Positions 38,301-49,325 are shown, numbered from the stretch's first letter. The stretch is 64,000 nt of DNA from Aquanectria penicillioides (GCA_003415625.1 PYIU01000008.1:496001-560000); one strand, 5' to 3'. Program-made: numbers and translations. Notes: generated by a model not told the origin, from the sequence alone.

Positions 38301-39100
38301 CCCTTTCTAACTTTACTAAAAAATCTAGCTTTTGCCTTTTTAGCTTTAGCAATAAAGCAAAAAGGAAAATACCTAATACTTTTAATACTAAACACTAGCT
38401 TATAGAGGGAATAAATTAAGCTTAATTAAGCCTTCTTTATAGAAATAAAAGCTATACTATTTAAAAAATATAGAAATACTATTATAATTAAGGCAATATA
38501 TACTAAAATTAAGTATAAAAAGTATAAACTAAAATATAAGCTGCAAAAGGATAAAATAGACCTTAACTTAAAGAAATAAGAACTCTATTAGAAGAACTTA
38601 CTTAAGGTATTAAGTTTTTATAGAAATATTTTTAGGCATAAGTTTAAGGCTATATTTCTAAAAGTAAAGAAAATATACTTAAAGAGTTACTAATAAATAA
38701 AGTCTTAAATTAAAATACTAAAAAGTAAAATTAAGTTTTATAACTTATAACTTATTAATTATATATAGGTATATATATATAAGTTTAATAAATATAAATA
38801 CTTATAGAAATATAAAGCTAGACTTATTGTTTAAGAAGACTAATAGCAAAAGGCAAGTTCTAAAGAAATATATATTACTATATTAATAGAAAAATCATTT
38901 AGAATACTACTTATAATTGCAGTAAGATTTAATCTTAAAATGCTATAATTTAATGCAATAAATGCATTTATAAATGCAAAACTGCTAATAGATATATTTA
39001 TAAGACCTTTACTAAAATATAAAGAGAGCAAAAATAAAGGCTAAGTATTATTATTTAAGAAAGCACTTTATAGACTAAAAATTATATCTCTTTTATAGTA
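35360..39100 (+). pseudogene. element B gag to integrase region, RIP-destroyed
   Basis: Plus-strand coding of a copia element (gag, protease, integrase) is expected here from the position upstream of RT. Stops occur in every frame and no motif is secure. Confidence 0.55.
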
Positions 39101-39900
39101 AATAGAGCTTAAAACAATATTATAAAATATTAGTTTTAAACTAATCCCTTATAAACTATACTACTATAATAAAAGTAGAGTTTTTATCTTCTTTTATATA
39201 AATAATATTATAATAATATATACTAAAAGATATAAACTAATTGTAGATAAAGTAATTATAGGTCTAAAGTTAAAATATAAACTAATCAATAAAGGCAAGC
39301 TATAGTAGTTTTTTAAGATAAAGATTATTTAAGAATAAAGTTAGAAATTAATTTAAATAACTTAAAACTTATACTTAAAGAAGATTTATAAATTATATAC
39401 TTTAAATAAAGGAAATGCAACTTTAATAGAGAAAATAGAACTTTTCCTAAATAAGTAAATTGCTAAATAAAATACAATAAATTAATATAAATAAATAATT
39501 AGCTTAATCCTTTATATAGCAGTTATTACTTAACTAAATATTGCATTTACTATATTATATCTTATAAGATTTATAATAAATCTAAAGGAACTCTATATAA
39601 AGGCAGTAAATTAAGTATTAAATTATCTTTATATAATTTATTTCCTTACTTTATAGCTTAAAGGCAAAGATAATTTTTTAGTATATAATAATGCATTTTT
39701 TGCTAATAATATATTAGATTAGAAAAGTTTATAAGTATATATAATAAAACTTTTTAGTAGATTAATTAAATAGCATATAAATAAATAAAATATAATTATA
39801 ATATTAACTATAGAGATAGAACTATTTGCTCTCTTTTAAGCTATAAAGAAAGGACTCTATTAATAAAGACTATTTATAGAACTTAAAATTAAGCTTTAAA
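39100..39900 (+). pseudogene. element B reverse transcriptase / RNase H remnant
   Basis: On the plus strand near 39178-39270 one reads VFIFFYINNIIIIYTKRYK, the copia RT catalytic block with YVDD changed to YINN by G-to-A, followed by IIGLKLKYKL and the GKL/FFKIKII block. Near 39690-39840 the RNase H part reads NAFFANNILD, YIIKLFS and then IEIELFAL, the counterparts of the conserved DASFAD, GYIIKL and TEAELLAL blocks. The replacements are all of the kind RIP makes. Confidence 0.8.
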
Positions 39901-41207
39901 ATCCTATTTTAAAACTTATTTATAATAATTAATAAATAATTAAACTTATTTAAAATTCTCTTAAGAAATTAAAGATTAAGCTTAAATACATTAATATATA
40001 CAATTATTAGCTAAAGCAATTTATAATAGTAAAAACAATCTCTATTTTATATAAATAAAGTATAAAATTAATAGCTAATAGTCTAATAAAGCTATTATAA
40101 GGCAAAACCTTTCTTAAGAGCTAAAAACAACTTAAACTTATAAACTTAATAAAATGCATTTAAATATAATAAAGTTAAGATTTATAAGAATATATAATTA
40201 AAAAAATACTAAAAGGCTTATAGCTTTAATATTTAATATTATAAAAATAGCAAAAGAATAAAGTATTAATATAATAAAATTCATTAATTTAATGCTATTA
40301 TAATAGCTATTAGCTAAAAGGCAAAATAATAAAATAAGCTATAAAATAGTAAAATAAACTTTAAAATAATTTTAATTATTTTATCTATTAAAAATAAAGG
40401 TCTTTAGTAAATAGAAAGATACTTATAGTATACCTACTTAATACAACTTTAATAGTAATGCATTACTTATTTTTTTCTTATAATGCAAAAATTAATTTTA
40501 TAGTTTAAAATATAAAAATAAAGTACTAAATTAAACTCTTATTTTCTTCTTAATATTATTGCTTTAAATATAATTTAAGAAAAATAATGCTATAAAAAGG
40601 GTAGTAAAAGGGCTATTTTATAACTTAAATTAGCAAAATAAACTATAAAATAGTAAAATAAAGTATAAAATAATAATATAAATACACTTATATAGGGCAG
40701 TAATAGCCATTAGGGTTATAGTGCTTATAGTGCTGCCCTAAGGCACTAAAGTGCTTCTAGCATTTACTATTACTTTAGCCTATAAGGGCTAATAATAGAT
40801 AGGCAAGGCAGAGTATTAGCTGCTACTAAAAGGCACTATATAAAGCAAAACTATTAAATAAAGCTTAAAAATTAATTTAAAAATACTTATAGTTTAGCAG
40901 TACGCTTAGCTGCAGCAAAAAGTTCTTTTGCTTAAGCTATATAAATAGCTTAGGCCTGCATATAACCCTATTGTTAATTTATACTGCTAAAATAAAGTTA
41001 GCAATATATAACTCGATTTTAAGCTATAAAATAACTTATAGTAGGGGCAATAGGGAGTTAATAGAGGGGGGGGATAGCTTATTAAATGAATTATTACTAT
41101 TATAAGTAGTTAGTAAAAAAAGAGCTATAAAACCTAAAAATAAACTATAAAATTTAATTTTAAATTATAAAATTTAATTTTAAACTATAAAATTAACTTA
41201 TAATATA

Positions 41208-41242
<35 letters not shown>

Positions 41243-41684
41243 CTAAAATAACTATAGTTAATATATATAAATTAAAGACTAAAAATACTATAAAGATATA
41301 TATATAAAATTGTATTAAAGCTAAAGAAAGAAGAAAGAAAAAAGTTTAAAATAAAGAAATAAATTGCTTTATTTATAGGTAAGGATCCTTCTATAAAGAC
41401 AAAAAGTAAAATTAAAGTAAAGTAATTTAAAGAATACTTTCTATTATAATTTATAATTATTTTATTATTTCTATTTATTAAATAAATAGTATTTATAGAA
41501 TAATTAAAAATGCCTATATACAATAATAAATATTAAGTAAATAATACTAATAAAAATGCAATAAATATAAAAATAAATAGAAGTATAAAATAAAAATAGA
41601 AAGCTATAAATAAAATATAGAATCAATAAATAAACAGTAAATAAGAAATATATTAGACCTACCTTTAGCAAATCTAAGGGGGTA
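39901..41684 (+). other. element B 3' region with short tandem-like repeats
   Basis: Downstream of RNase H. Repeated short units such as CTATAAAATAGTAAAATAAA (around 40340-40370 and 40640-40670) and AAAATTTAATTTTAAA (41148-41190), a comparatively GC-rich stretch at 40690-41080, and a polypurine tract at 41671-41684. Confidence 0.6.
41209..41238. repeat. (TA)15 microsatellite
   Basis: Fifteen TA units in the 3' region of element B. Confidence 0.9.
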
Positions 41685-41911
41685 TATTAAACCTAAGGTA
41701 TTCTATATATAGGGAAACATTAAAACGCACTTTAGATTATAGAAATAAAGCTTAAAATAATTGGATAAAGGTTATATAAATACAATATAGCTCTATTAGG
41801 TCTAGCGCAATCTAACCCCTCTTTTAGAGCTTGAGCGATAAAGTAAGGCTAGAAGGAATAAAAAGAGGAAAACAAGAATACACACAATTATACAACTAGT
41901 TCGGTTCAATA
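41685..41911 (+). repeat. right LTR of element B
   Basis: 227 bp, ends GGTTCAATA followed by the GTATC duplication. It retains more C and G than the left copy and approximates the unmutated LTR better. Confidence 0.9.
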
Positions 41912-41916
41912 GTATC
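41912..41916. repeat. target-site duplication of element B (right copy)
   Basis: GTATC, against ATATC at 35128-35132. Confidence 0.7.
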
Positions 41917-42133
41917 TTTACTTACCTTTAGTGTTATTTTCAATTCTAGTGCCCTCTATTTTTATAGGAGTAATTAGTTCTTTAGTATCTAGAAATTCTT
42001 AGATCTTTATAATTAATTATTTACTACTTCTTTAGGTTCTTAATAATAGCTTAAAAGTATTACTAAAGAGTTTAATTAAATACTTTAGTATCTTTTTAAA
42101 TAACTTAAAGGCTTTTTCTTATTGTAACCTTTA

Positions 42134-42518
42134 AATGTATTAATGGATAGGGATACTAGCTAAAATATATACCCTACCTAAAAGGGTATAAAGTAAGTAG
42201 GTTTAGTTAAAGACTAAATAGCCTTTTTAAGTAGCTATAAATAATTTAAAAGAGTATTAAAGCATTTAATTAAATGCTTTAGAGTATCCCTTAAAGAAAA
42301 GAAAAAAAGAAAATAAAGCAAAAAGTTATAAATAAAGTAATATTATAAGGGGCTATATTGGGACTTTAATAGAGTCTAAATGCAAGGAATTTAGAATTTT
42401 AAAAATAAAAATTAATTAAAGAAAACTGCCTATTTATTTCCTATATCTTTAAGGTCCCTTTTATCTTTTTAACTAACCTAATAATAGATTGATCTATATT
42501 ACTTTAGACCCTAACTTA
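42134..42518 (-). repeat. right LTR of element C (5' LTR in element sense)
   Basis: 385 bp matching 23319-23703. The 217 bp between element B and this LTR (41917-42133) is the leader side of C. Contains the 22-bp palindrome at 42259-42280. Confidence 0.87.
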
Positions 42519-42524
42519 ATGGAT
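42519..42524. repeat. target-site duplication of element C (right copy)
   Basis: ATGGAT, paired with ATAGAT at 23313-23318. Confidence 0.6.
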
Positions 42525-45260
42525 TAAGGTTTTTTTACTAGCTGCCTATTTTAAGTGCCTATAAAAACTATATAATTATTATATTTAATAGAGGACTTAA
42601 GGTTTTTAATATTGCATTAATAGAATTTAAAAATGCACTAGCATTTATATAAAGGTTTATAGATTAACTTTTTAAGGAATATAAACACTTTATGCAAGCC
42701 TATATTAATAATATAATTATCTTTTCTAATACTTTAAACAACTATTTAAAGCACTTAAAAATTATTTTAAGGTTAATATAAAATAATAGACTATAAATTG
42801 CAATAAAGAAATCCTTCTTTAGATACCCTATAGTATAGCTATTAGGTTTTATTATTAATAGTGAAGGAATCCATAAGATAAGCAATAGATTAAAGGCATT
42901 TATAAAAATAACCTTTCTAAAGAACCTATTAGCGCTTAAAACCTTTATTAAAATAGTAAAATACCTATAGTAAGGGATTCTATAGTATAATATTTAAATT
43001 TAATCTCTATAGATATAAAAAACAGTAATATTGCAGTAAGCTAAAAAGCAGCAATTAATTTTAATTAAGCTATTAAAACTGGCTTAAAGAAAGAAAGTAA
43101 TAACCTAAATATTTAAACTAATAGAAAAAGAATTAAAAGCATTTTAGGACCTAAAAACCTTTTTAGGAATATAGTTTCTTTTCTATTATTATAATTTAAT
43201 AAAGCCTTTATTTTTTAAGCTAAATGTATATAAGAATGGATTTAAATTATATATCTTTTAGCTCTATAGGGATTAAAATAGAATTAGCATTTTAGGCAAA
43301 AATATTCTAGCTATTTAATTAAAACTAATACTATTCCTTTTAAGGTTAATCTCTTTAATAGAATAAAGCTATAGTTCTATTAAGGCAGAAGTAATAGCAA
43401 TTGCCTAAGCTATTAAAAAGCTACAAAAAATAGTTTAATTTAACTATAGTTTAGTTAATATTATAATAGACTATACTACTATAAAAGGGATTATAATGCA
43501 TACTTCCCTTAATACAATAGACCTTAATAAAGCTAACCTAAAGCTTATTAAGATCTTTAATTATCTCTTTAGATTTAACCTAAAAATATTTTATATTCCT
43601 AAAACCTTTAATATAGTTTTAAATGCTCTTTTAAAGCTACTAATAGAAAAACCACTCTATTAGCAAGCTATAAATAGCTATTTTAATAAGCTAAATGCTA
43701 AAGCTAATATAGCAAAAGCTAATATAGTTAAAATTGCAATATTACTTAAATTCTATAAGGAAATGCTTAAAGGATATAATAAGGATCTAAAACTTAATAG
43801 AATCTATACTTATATTTAAAGGATTTAATAGAATAATGCTTAAAACCTATAAAAGAAGTAGTATATAAACCTATTCTACCTATAGAAGCTAGCAAAAGAT
43901 AGATTGCTCTATTATATAGATTATAAAGAGCAAAAAAGACTTTATATTTTAAGGCTAATAGTTAAAACTATCTTTATAATTATTTATAATAACTTATAAT
44001 ATACTAAAATCTTTAAGATTTTATATAAATTAAGCTATATTTATTTCTATAAAATAAATAAAATAGTAAGGAAGTTTATTGCATATTGCCTAATATATAA
44101 AGAGAATTTAATAAATAGAAGACTGCTAATAGGCAAACTAAAGTTAATTCCTATAGTTCTATAACTATTTTATACTATTGCATTAAACTTTATAACTAAC
44201 CTTTCTAAAGTTATATCTATAGGTATAATATAGGCAATCTTAAACTATAATAAGCTAAATTAATTATACTTAATAAACTATTTATTTTTAAAGAAAACTA
44301 TTCTTATATTAAGGCATTTAATATATATTATATAGAATTAAGCATTTATTTTACTAAAGGCATTGCTTTTATATAATTAAAGAATACCTATATATATTCT
44401 TAGCAATTAAAACCTAAAGTTTATAAGCAGTATATAAAGAGCTATATTAGCCTTTCTTAATATAAGGATCTTTATATTTACTATATATTACTTTTAAACT
44501 AATAGTATATCTAAAAGAAAGAATTAAATAGTGGAAATTGCAATATAGTATTATACTACTATAAAGCTAAATATGCCCTAAATATAGGCACTTCTAGCAA
44601 TTTAATATAACTTAAATAATATAATTGCTTTAGCTATAGGTTGCTTATTAAATAAACTACTATATAGTTTTAAACTAAAGATAATTATTAAATTTACTAC
44701 TAAAAGTAAAATTGCTAATTAAAAAGCTAATAGAATTGCACTAAAGGTTCTATATAAGTTATACTTATAGAAAGCGTAACTTTTAATAGATATAATAGCT
44801 ATATTATTAAAGATTTAATATAATTAATATTATTAATTAATTAAAATTAATAAAGGAGATATTATTTATTTATAGCTATATAAAGAATATTACTTACTAA
44901 AAAAACTAAAATGCAAATAGTTTTTTACTAAAGCTAAATCCTATAAAATAATCTATAAGATTTATAGCTAAGCTATTAAACTTAATTTCCCTTTATACTA
45001 ATAGATACATTTAATAGTCTCTATTGCCTAAATATAGAAACTAAAGTAAAAAGACAACCCTTTTAATTGTATATTACTACTACTATTAGCTATTAAAATC
45101 AATAGAAATAAAGCAATAGGCTAATAAAAAGTAAATAGAATTGTCTAGTAAAAGATTTAATAGTATAAATAAAGGCTAATGCATTACTTTCTATTGCAAT
45201 AAAAAGAATATACTATTAAAAACAATAAATAGATAAATAAAATTAAATTAAAAGAGAATG
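42525..45260 (+). pseudogene. element D pol remnant, right part: reverse transcriptase, RNase H, integrase, possible chromodomain
   Basis: It continues the RT cut by element C: GFFY-LPI, then NRGLKVFNIALIEFKNALAF near 42600, FMQAYINNIIIFSNTLNNYL near 42700 (YVDD or YIDN changed to YINN) and LGFIINSEGIHK. RNase H-like text follows around 43380 (KAEVIAIA-AIKKLQKIV). Integrase is visible near 44060-44500 (KIVRKFIAYCLIYKEN, the HHCC side, then TIALNFITNLSKVISIG). At about 45110-45260 a weak pattern (NRIV, then FLLQ-KEYTIKNN) could be a chromodomain, which would make D a chromovirus. Stops interrupt every block. Confidence 0.78.
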
Positions 45261-46662
45261 CTTTTAACTTTATTAATAAATACCTAATTGCTAACTCTAT
45301 ACTATAGGAAAAAGAATATAAAAAAAAGGTTAGAAATTGCTATAGGGTATAGTAAATCTAGTATTTAAATAGCTAAAAGCTGCCTATTAACTCTTACTAT
45401 TATAAGAAAATTCTCTTTTATATATTTGCTATTTAATTTAAAAGGATTTAGCATAAAGGTAGTTAAATTCTATAAAAAAGGGAATATTTAAAATAGATTA
45501 ATAATAATTTATAATTAGCTTATTTAATATATAATTAAAGTAATTAAGTAAAGTAAATAATTAAGCGCCTATATAGCATAAAGGCAATTACTGCAGCCTA
45601 ATATACCTCTTTTAACTTCTTTAACTTTATATAATCTTTATTTTCTATTTCTATATATAGCCCTATATTTTATTAATTTTAATAGTGCAAGTACTAAAAC
45701 CTATTGCCTATTAAACTTCTTAGCTTTTTTTCTTTATTTTATGCAAATATTTAATTGCTATAGGAACTATTACCTATACTATTGGATTTAATGTCCTTAC
45801 TATTAGTTTTAGCCCCTTTACTATTAATTTCTATACTTTTCTTTACCTCTTTTTAGTAAATATCTATATAATAGCTAGCCTAATGCTTGCTATATTAAAT
45901 TTAGCATCCTTATTGCCAATCTTAGCTTCTTTACTATTAATTTTAGCATCCCTTTATAGCTTAAGCCCTTTTAGCTTTAGACCTTCTATTATTAGCTAAT
46001 AGCAATATAGAACTTATTGCTATATATTAGTAAATTAAGCAATAGAATAATATATATAAAGCTTATTCTATTAAAAAGAAGTATAAATCTATTAATTGAT
46101 TTATTAAAAACTATATTAATTAATCTTTCTTTAATAAGTATAGAGTCTTTTATAATAACATTTTATTTAGACTTTTAGATAGGCGCTAAATATTATTTAA
46201 TAGATACAATAGGCTTATTAACGCTTATAATAATAGCAGCAATAAATCTAATATTAATATTAATAATTTTAATACTATAATATTATTAACTATAGTATTT
46301 CTAGTAGAAAATAATAATCTAATAGAATCCACTTATAACTTTACTATTAATTGTAATTATATTAACAATTTATTTAACTAATTGTATTCTTAATACTTTA
46401 TGCACTAATACTAGCAGCCATTAAGCTAGCTGGATTCTATTAAAGTTATATAGAATTAAAAGAAAATAATAGGGAAATCTATAGGTCTATATAAGGATTT
46501 AAGAACTTTATTAGGAATTTAAAAGCTAATAGCTAAATACTATAATTATATAGAATAAATAAGAATAATTAATAGATAGGGCAAGTATAAAGTAGATATT
46601 AAGGACTTAACTTTAGTTTTTACTACTATAAATAGTAGTCTTTCTTTTAATCTAAGGGCACT
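45261..46662 (+). other. element D 3' region
   Basis: About 1.4 kb of AT-rich DNA between the pol remnant and the right LTR of D, ending in a purine-rich tract (AATCTAAGGGCAC). No readable coding motif. Confidence 0.55.
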
Positions 46663-46973
46663 TATTATATATATAGATTATATAATAGATAGTACTCTTA
46701 AATAGTTAGCCTCTATATCTCTTAAGTAAAGGTTAATAATCTATAAGTATATTTATACCTTAGGACCTATTATTATAGTAGTCTTAAGATATAAATTAAG
46801 TAAAGTTTAATATATAATTAATTATTACCTATAGCTAAGCTATTGATTTTAATGTAACTATAGAGCCTATATATATGCCTTTTAGTATAACTGTAAGATA
46901 AGTAGTATAATAGTTCTATTATTAAAACTATTACTTTTAATACTACTTATAATAAAATAAATGAACTATAATA
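46663..46973 (+). repeat. right LTR of element D
   Basis: 311 bp, matches 19147-19457 at a constant offset of 27516. Confidence 0.88.
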
Positions 46974-46978
46974 TATTA
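46974..46978. repeat. target-site duplication of element D (right copy)
   Basis: TATTA, identical to 19142-19146. Confidence 0.75.
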
Positions 46979-49110
46979 ATACTATTATAGCATTTATATT
47001 TAATATAATGCTTTAGAACACTTTATATAAATAGCAGTTAAGGAAAAATTATTAGTTTTTGCTTTATTTACTTTCTTTTTTATATAACTCTTTAAATTAA
47101 TATTAAAATGCCTTATTTAAAAGGTAGGCTATAGTTAGATAGTTATTACTTTTAAACTCTTTATTTATTAAGTATTTACTATTATATATATTATCTTATA
47201 GTAGCTCTTTCTTATAGTTAGTTAAAAAAGCTATATACTTCTATATATTATACTTCTTTTTTTATAACCTTTATTTCTTAAAGTATTAGTCTTTAGCTTA
47301 ATATTTTTTATCTTTTAAGTATTTAATAAAAAAATACTCTTTTTTGCTATATATATAATACTTCTTCTTTTAAAATAGGCTGCTTTAGGTATAGCTATAA
47401 TTATATTCTTATCTATACTTTTTATTATAATTATAGCAGTAGAATTTGCAATCTAAAATATATTGATTTAATATGCTTATAATTAATTAATATTATAATA
47501 TTTTAATTAAGGATTAAAGTTATAAGTATAATTCCTTAAATTTCTTTATAGGATTAAATAATGCAAATGCTAGCTTAAGAACATTATAGTATACTTAAAT
47601 TATATTTATAATTAATTAATTTTTGCCTATATAATTAAGGTTAAGTGCTTTTTAATAAAGTTAAAGCTTATTAAATAGAGATTATAGGACTTCTATTATA
47701 TTCTTTCCTTTATATATTTTATTATTCTTTATAATATTAAATATAAAGGAGCTTTAGTTTATATAATAGTATTATTAATTAATCTTTATATTAAAGTGGC
47801 TTTTTATTTATTTATATATTTCTATAAAGATTAGATTATAGCTAATATAATAGATAAAGTAATTACTTATTTATTTATTAAGGATTATTAAAAATAGTAT
47901 ATAGAATTAAAATAGTTTTATTTTAATTATTAAATATATATTAAGGAAATATTAGATTTTATTATTTAAGATATTATATATATCTTTTATATAGTTTCTT
48001 TTTTTATTTTATATCTTTATAAAGTAAGTAGCCTTTATTAAATTTAGCTTTTTATTTAAAACCTTAATTAAAGGGATTATTTAATATAATATAGTATTAT
48101 TAATATTATTCTATATACTTATTTTAAAAGAAGGGGTTATTTATTTTATTAAAATAGTTATACTTATATTGCTTATCCCCTTACCTTTCCTTAAGGATAT
48201 TTCTTAAATCAATCTTTTATCTTTAGACTTTATTTCTTTCTCTTTACTATTATATTTCCTTTTATTATTATTATTAAGCATAGAGTTTTATAGTATTAAG
48301 GTTAATATTATTTAAAATATAATCTTTTAAATAGTAAGGAGCTTTTATTATTATTAATATACTTTTATCTTAAAGTATACCTTAAATTTATATAATATAT
48401 CTTTATTTTAAGTTAAGAGCTCCTTTACCTTTAAGAGTTTAATAAAAATAATATTAATCTTTATATTTTTCTTTTCTATATAAATCCCCTTATAATATAA
48501 TATATTTTTTAAGCTTCTTTATATAAATATCTTTAATTAAGTAAAGTTATTAGCATTTTAGTCTTAAAAGTTCTCTTTAAAGTCTTTTAATTGCTCTTCT
48601 TTTAATAGAATAACCTTTACCTTATAATTAAAAATGCATTTTAAGGTATATATATTATATTCTATTTTTATAGTTTTTAGTTTCTTTTTAAGTAAATAAT
48701 AGATATTTACTTAATTAAAAAGGTTTACTTTTACTTTAGCTATATTAATTAATTTAAAGAATTTAATTCTTTTTTTAATTATTAATTAAATTTTATTGCT
48801 TTTATTTATTTTTTATATAGATATAATACTATATATTATATATTGCTTATTATTTAATATATTTAATAGTATTATAAAGTTCTATTAGTATATTATAAAG
48901 AAATATTATATATTATAGTATATAATAGGGCATACCTTAAAGGGTTAGTTAAGACTTTTTTAGTATATATTTAAGCAAATAGTATAGATAGCTTATAGAT
49001 TATCTTTTTGCTAGATTATATACTATAGCATTTAGCTTTATACTTAAGGTATATAAGGTAAGTCTCTTTTAGCTTACTATTTTATATTATTTAATAGTAA
49101 TACTAATTAA
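46979..49110 (-). pseudogene. element A internal region, right part (gag side), RIP-destroyed
   Basis: About 2.1 kb. Because A reads on the minus strand this is its 5' half (gag, protease, start of integrase). No motif is secure. Confidence 0.55.
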
Positions 49111-49320
49111 TATTAGTAGGCAGTATTACTGCATATAGTAGTTTTATTATAGTTAATTTATCTCTATCTCTCCCTTCCTCTAGAGGAGGGGCTAAAGGCA
49201 TCTTCCTTATAGAAGAGCCTATTTTACATCCCTTTAAGATAAGCCTGTATCTCTAACACCTATAAAACCGGACTCCGGCGCCCTCCGTAATGTCTTCATC
49301 ACAATATCAAGGAACCAACA
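49111..49320 (-). repeat. right LTR of element A (5' LTR in element sense)
   Basis: 210 bp. Its inner part (from 49111) is RIP-mutated, its outer ~85 bp is not: it keeps CGGACTCCGGCGCCCTCCG where the left copy has transitions. Ends CCAACA, followed by the CATGT duplication. Confidence 0.9.
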
Positions 49321-49325
49321 CATGT
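49321..49325. repeat. target-site duplication of element A (right copy)
   Basis: CATGT, identical to 15704-15708; host sequence resumes here with normal composition. Confidence 0.85.

Larger units (their letters stand above)
35133..41911 (+). mobile_element. element B: Ty1/copia LTR retrotransposon, innermost
   Basis: 6,779 bp. LTRs of 227 bp at 35133-35359 and 41685-41911 align without a gap at a constant offset of 6552. The ends are TATTAAACC...GGTTCAATA, derived from TG...CA inverted ends. A clear polypurine tract (AATCTAAGGGGG) lies directly before the right LTR, fixing plus-strand orientation. RT and RNase H remnants of copia type are readable at about 39100-39850. The element is complete in outline but has no intact frame. 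It lies inside element C, so it is the last insertion of the four. Confidence 0.9.
23319..42518 (-). mobile_element. element C: Ty3/gypsy LTR retrotransposon inserted in the RT gene of element D
   Basis: 385-bp LTRs at 23319-23703 and 42134-42518 align without a gap. The plus-strand start reads AGTGTGTTAG / AATGTATTAA, so the outer edge may be off by two bases. Pol is on the minus strand: RT and RNase H at about 31200-29500, integrase ending near 28540. A purine tract next to the left LTR (complement of CCTTCTTTAATGCC) fits a 3' LTR on the left. Without element B it is about 12.4 kb, long for a gypsy element because 4.8 kb lies between the integrase end and the 3' LTR. The insertion interrupts the RT coding of D between IID and GFFYQ. 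Confidence 0.85.
19147..46973 (+). mobile_element. element D: Ty3/gypsy LTR retrotransposon inserted in element A
   Basis: 311-bp LTRs at 19147-19457 and 46663-46973 align end to end without a gap and are flanked by TATTA on both sides. A purine-rich tract (AATCTAAGGGCAC) lies directly before the right LTR, as expected for plus-strand orientation. Without the nested element C its own length is about 8.6 kb, normal for gypsy elements. Pol is read on the plus strand in two pieces, up to 23318 and from 42525, separated by element C. Order RT, RNase H, integrase places it in Ty3/gypsy. All frames are broken by RIP-type stops. Confidence 0.88.
15709..49320 (-). mobile_element. element A: Ty1/copia LTR retrotransposon, RIP-mutated, outermost of four nested elements
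   Basis: Bounded by 210-bp LTRs at 15709-15918 and 49111-49320 that align without a gap, and by a perfect CATGT duplication. Its own sequence is about 5.8 kb; the rest is element D and what D contains. Coding remnants read on the minus strand, so the 5' LTR is the right one; in that sense the LTR runs TGTTGG to CTGACA (read from the less mutated copy at each end). Between 18060 and about 16900 one can read, through stops, a tail-of-integrase pattern (VYIY with KGLYKVL) and the copia reverse-transcriptase start (ITSLNKLF, KIKGK, PYKKS). No gene is intact. Confidence 0.88.

Noticed and set aside
38840..39031. Minus-strand frame of 63 residues as a gene
   Set aside because: Antisense to the RT region of element B; low-complexity Ile/Leu/Ser text of AT-rich DNA.
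41272..41523. Minus-strand frame of 83 residues as a membrane protein
   Set aside because: Hydrophobic composition follows from AT-rich codons in the 3' region of element B; no other support.
15919..49110. AT-rich block as mitochondrial DNA or a mitochondrial insertion
   Set aside because: It is framed by LTR pairs with target duplications, shows copia and gypsy pol motifs, and differs between repeat copies by transitions only; no mitochondrial gene was recognised.
15919..49110. AT-rich block as a centromere core
   Set aside because: Composition alone does not show this; the block is fully accounted for by four retrotransposons and is only 33.6 kb.
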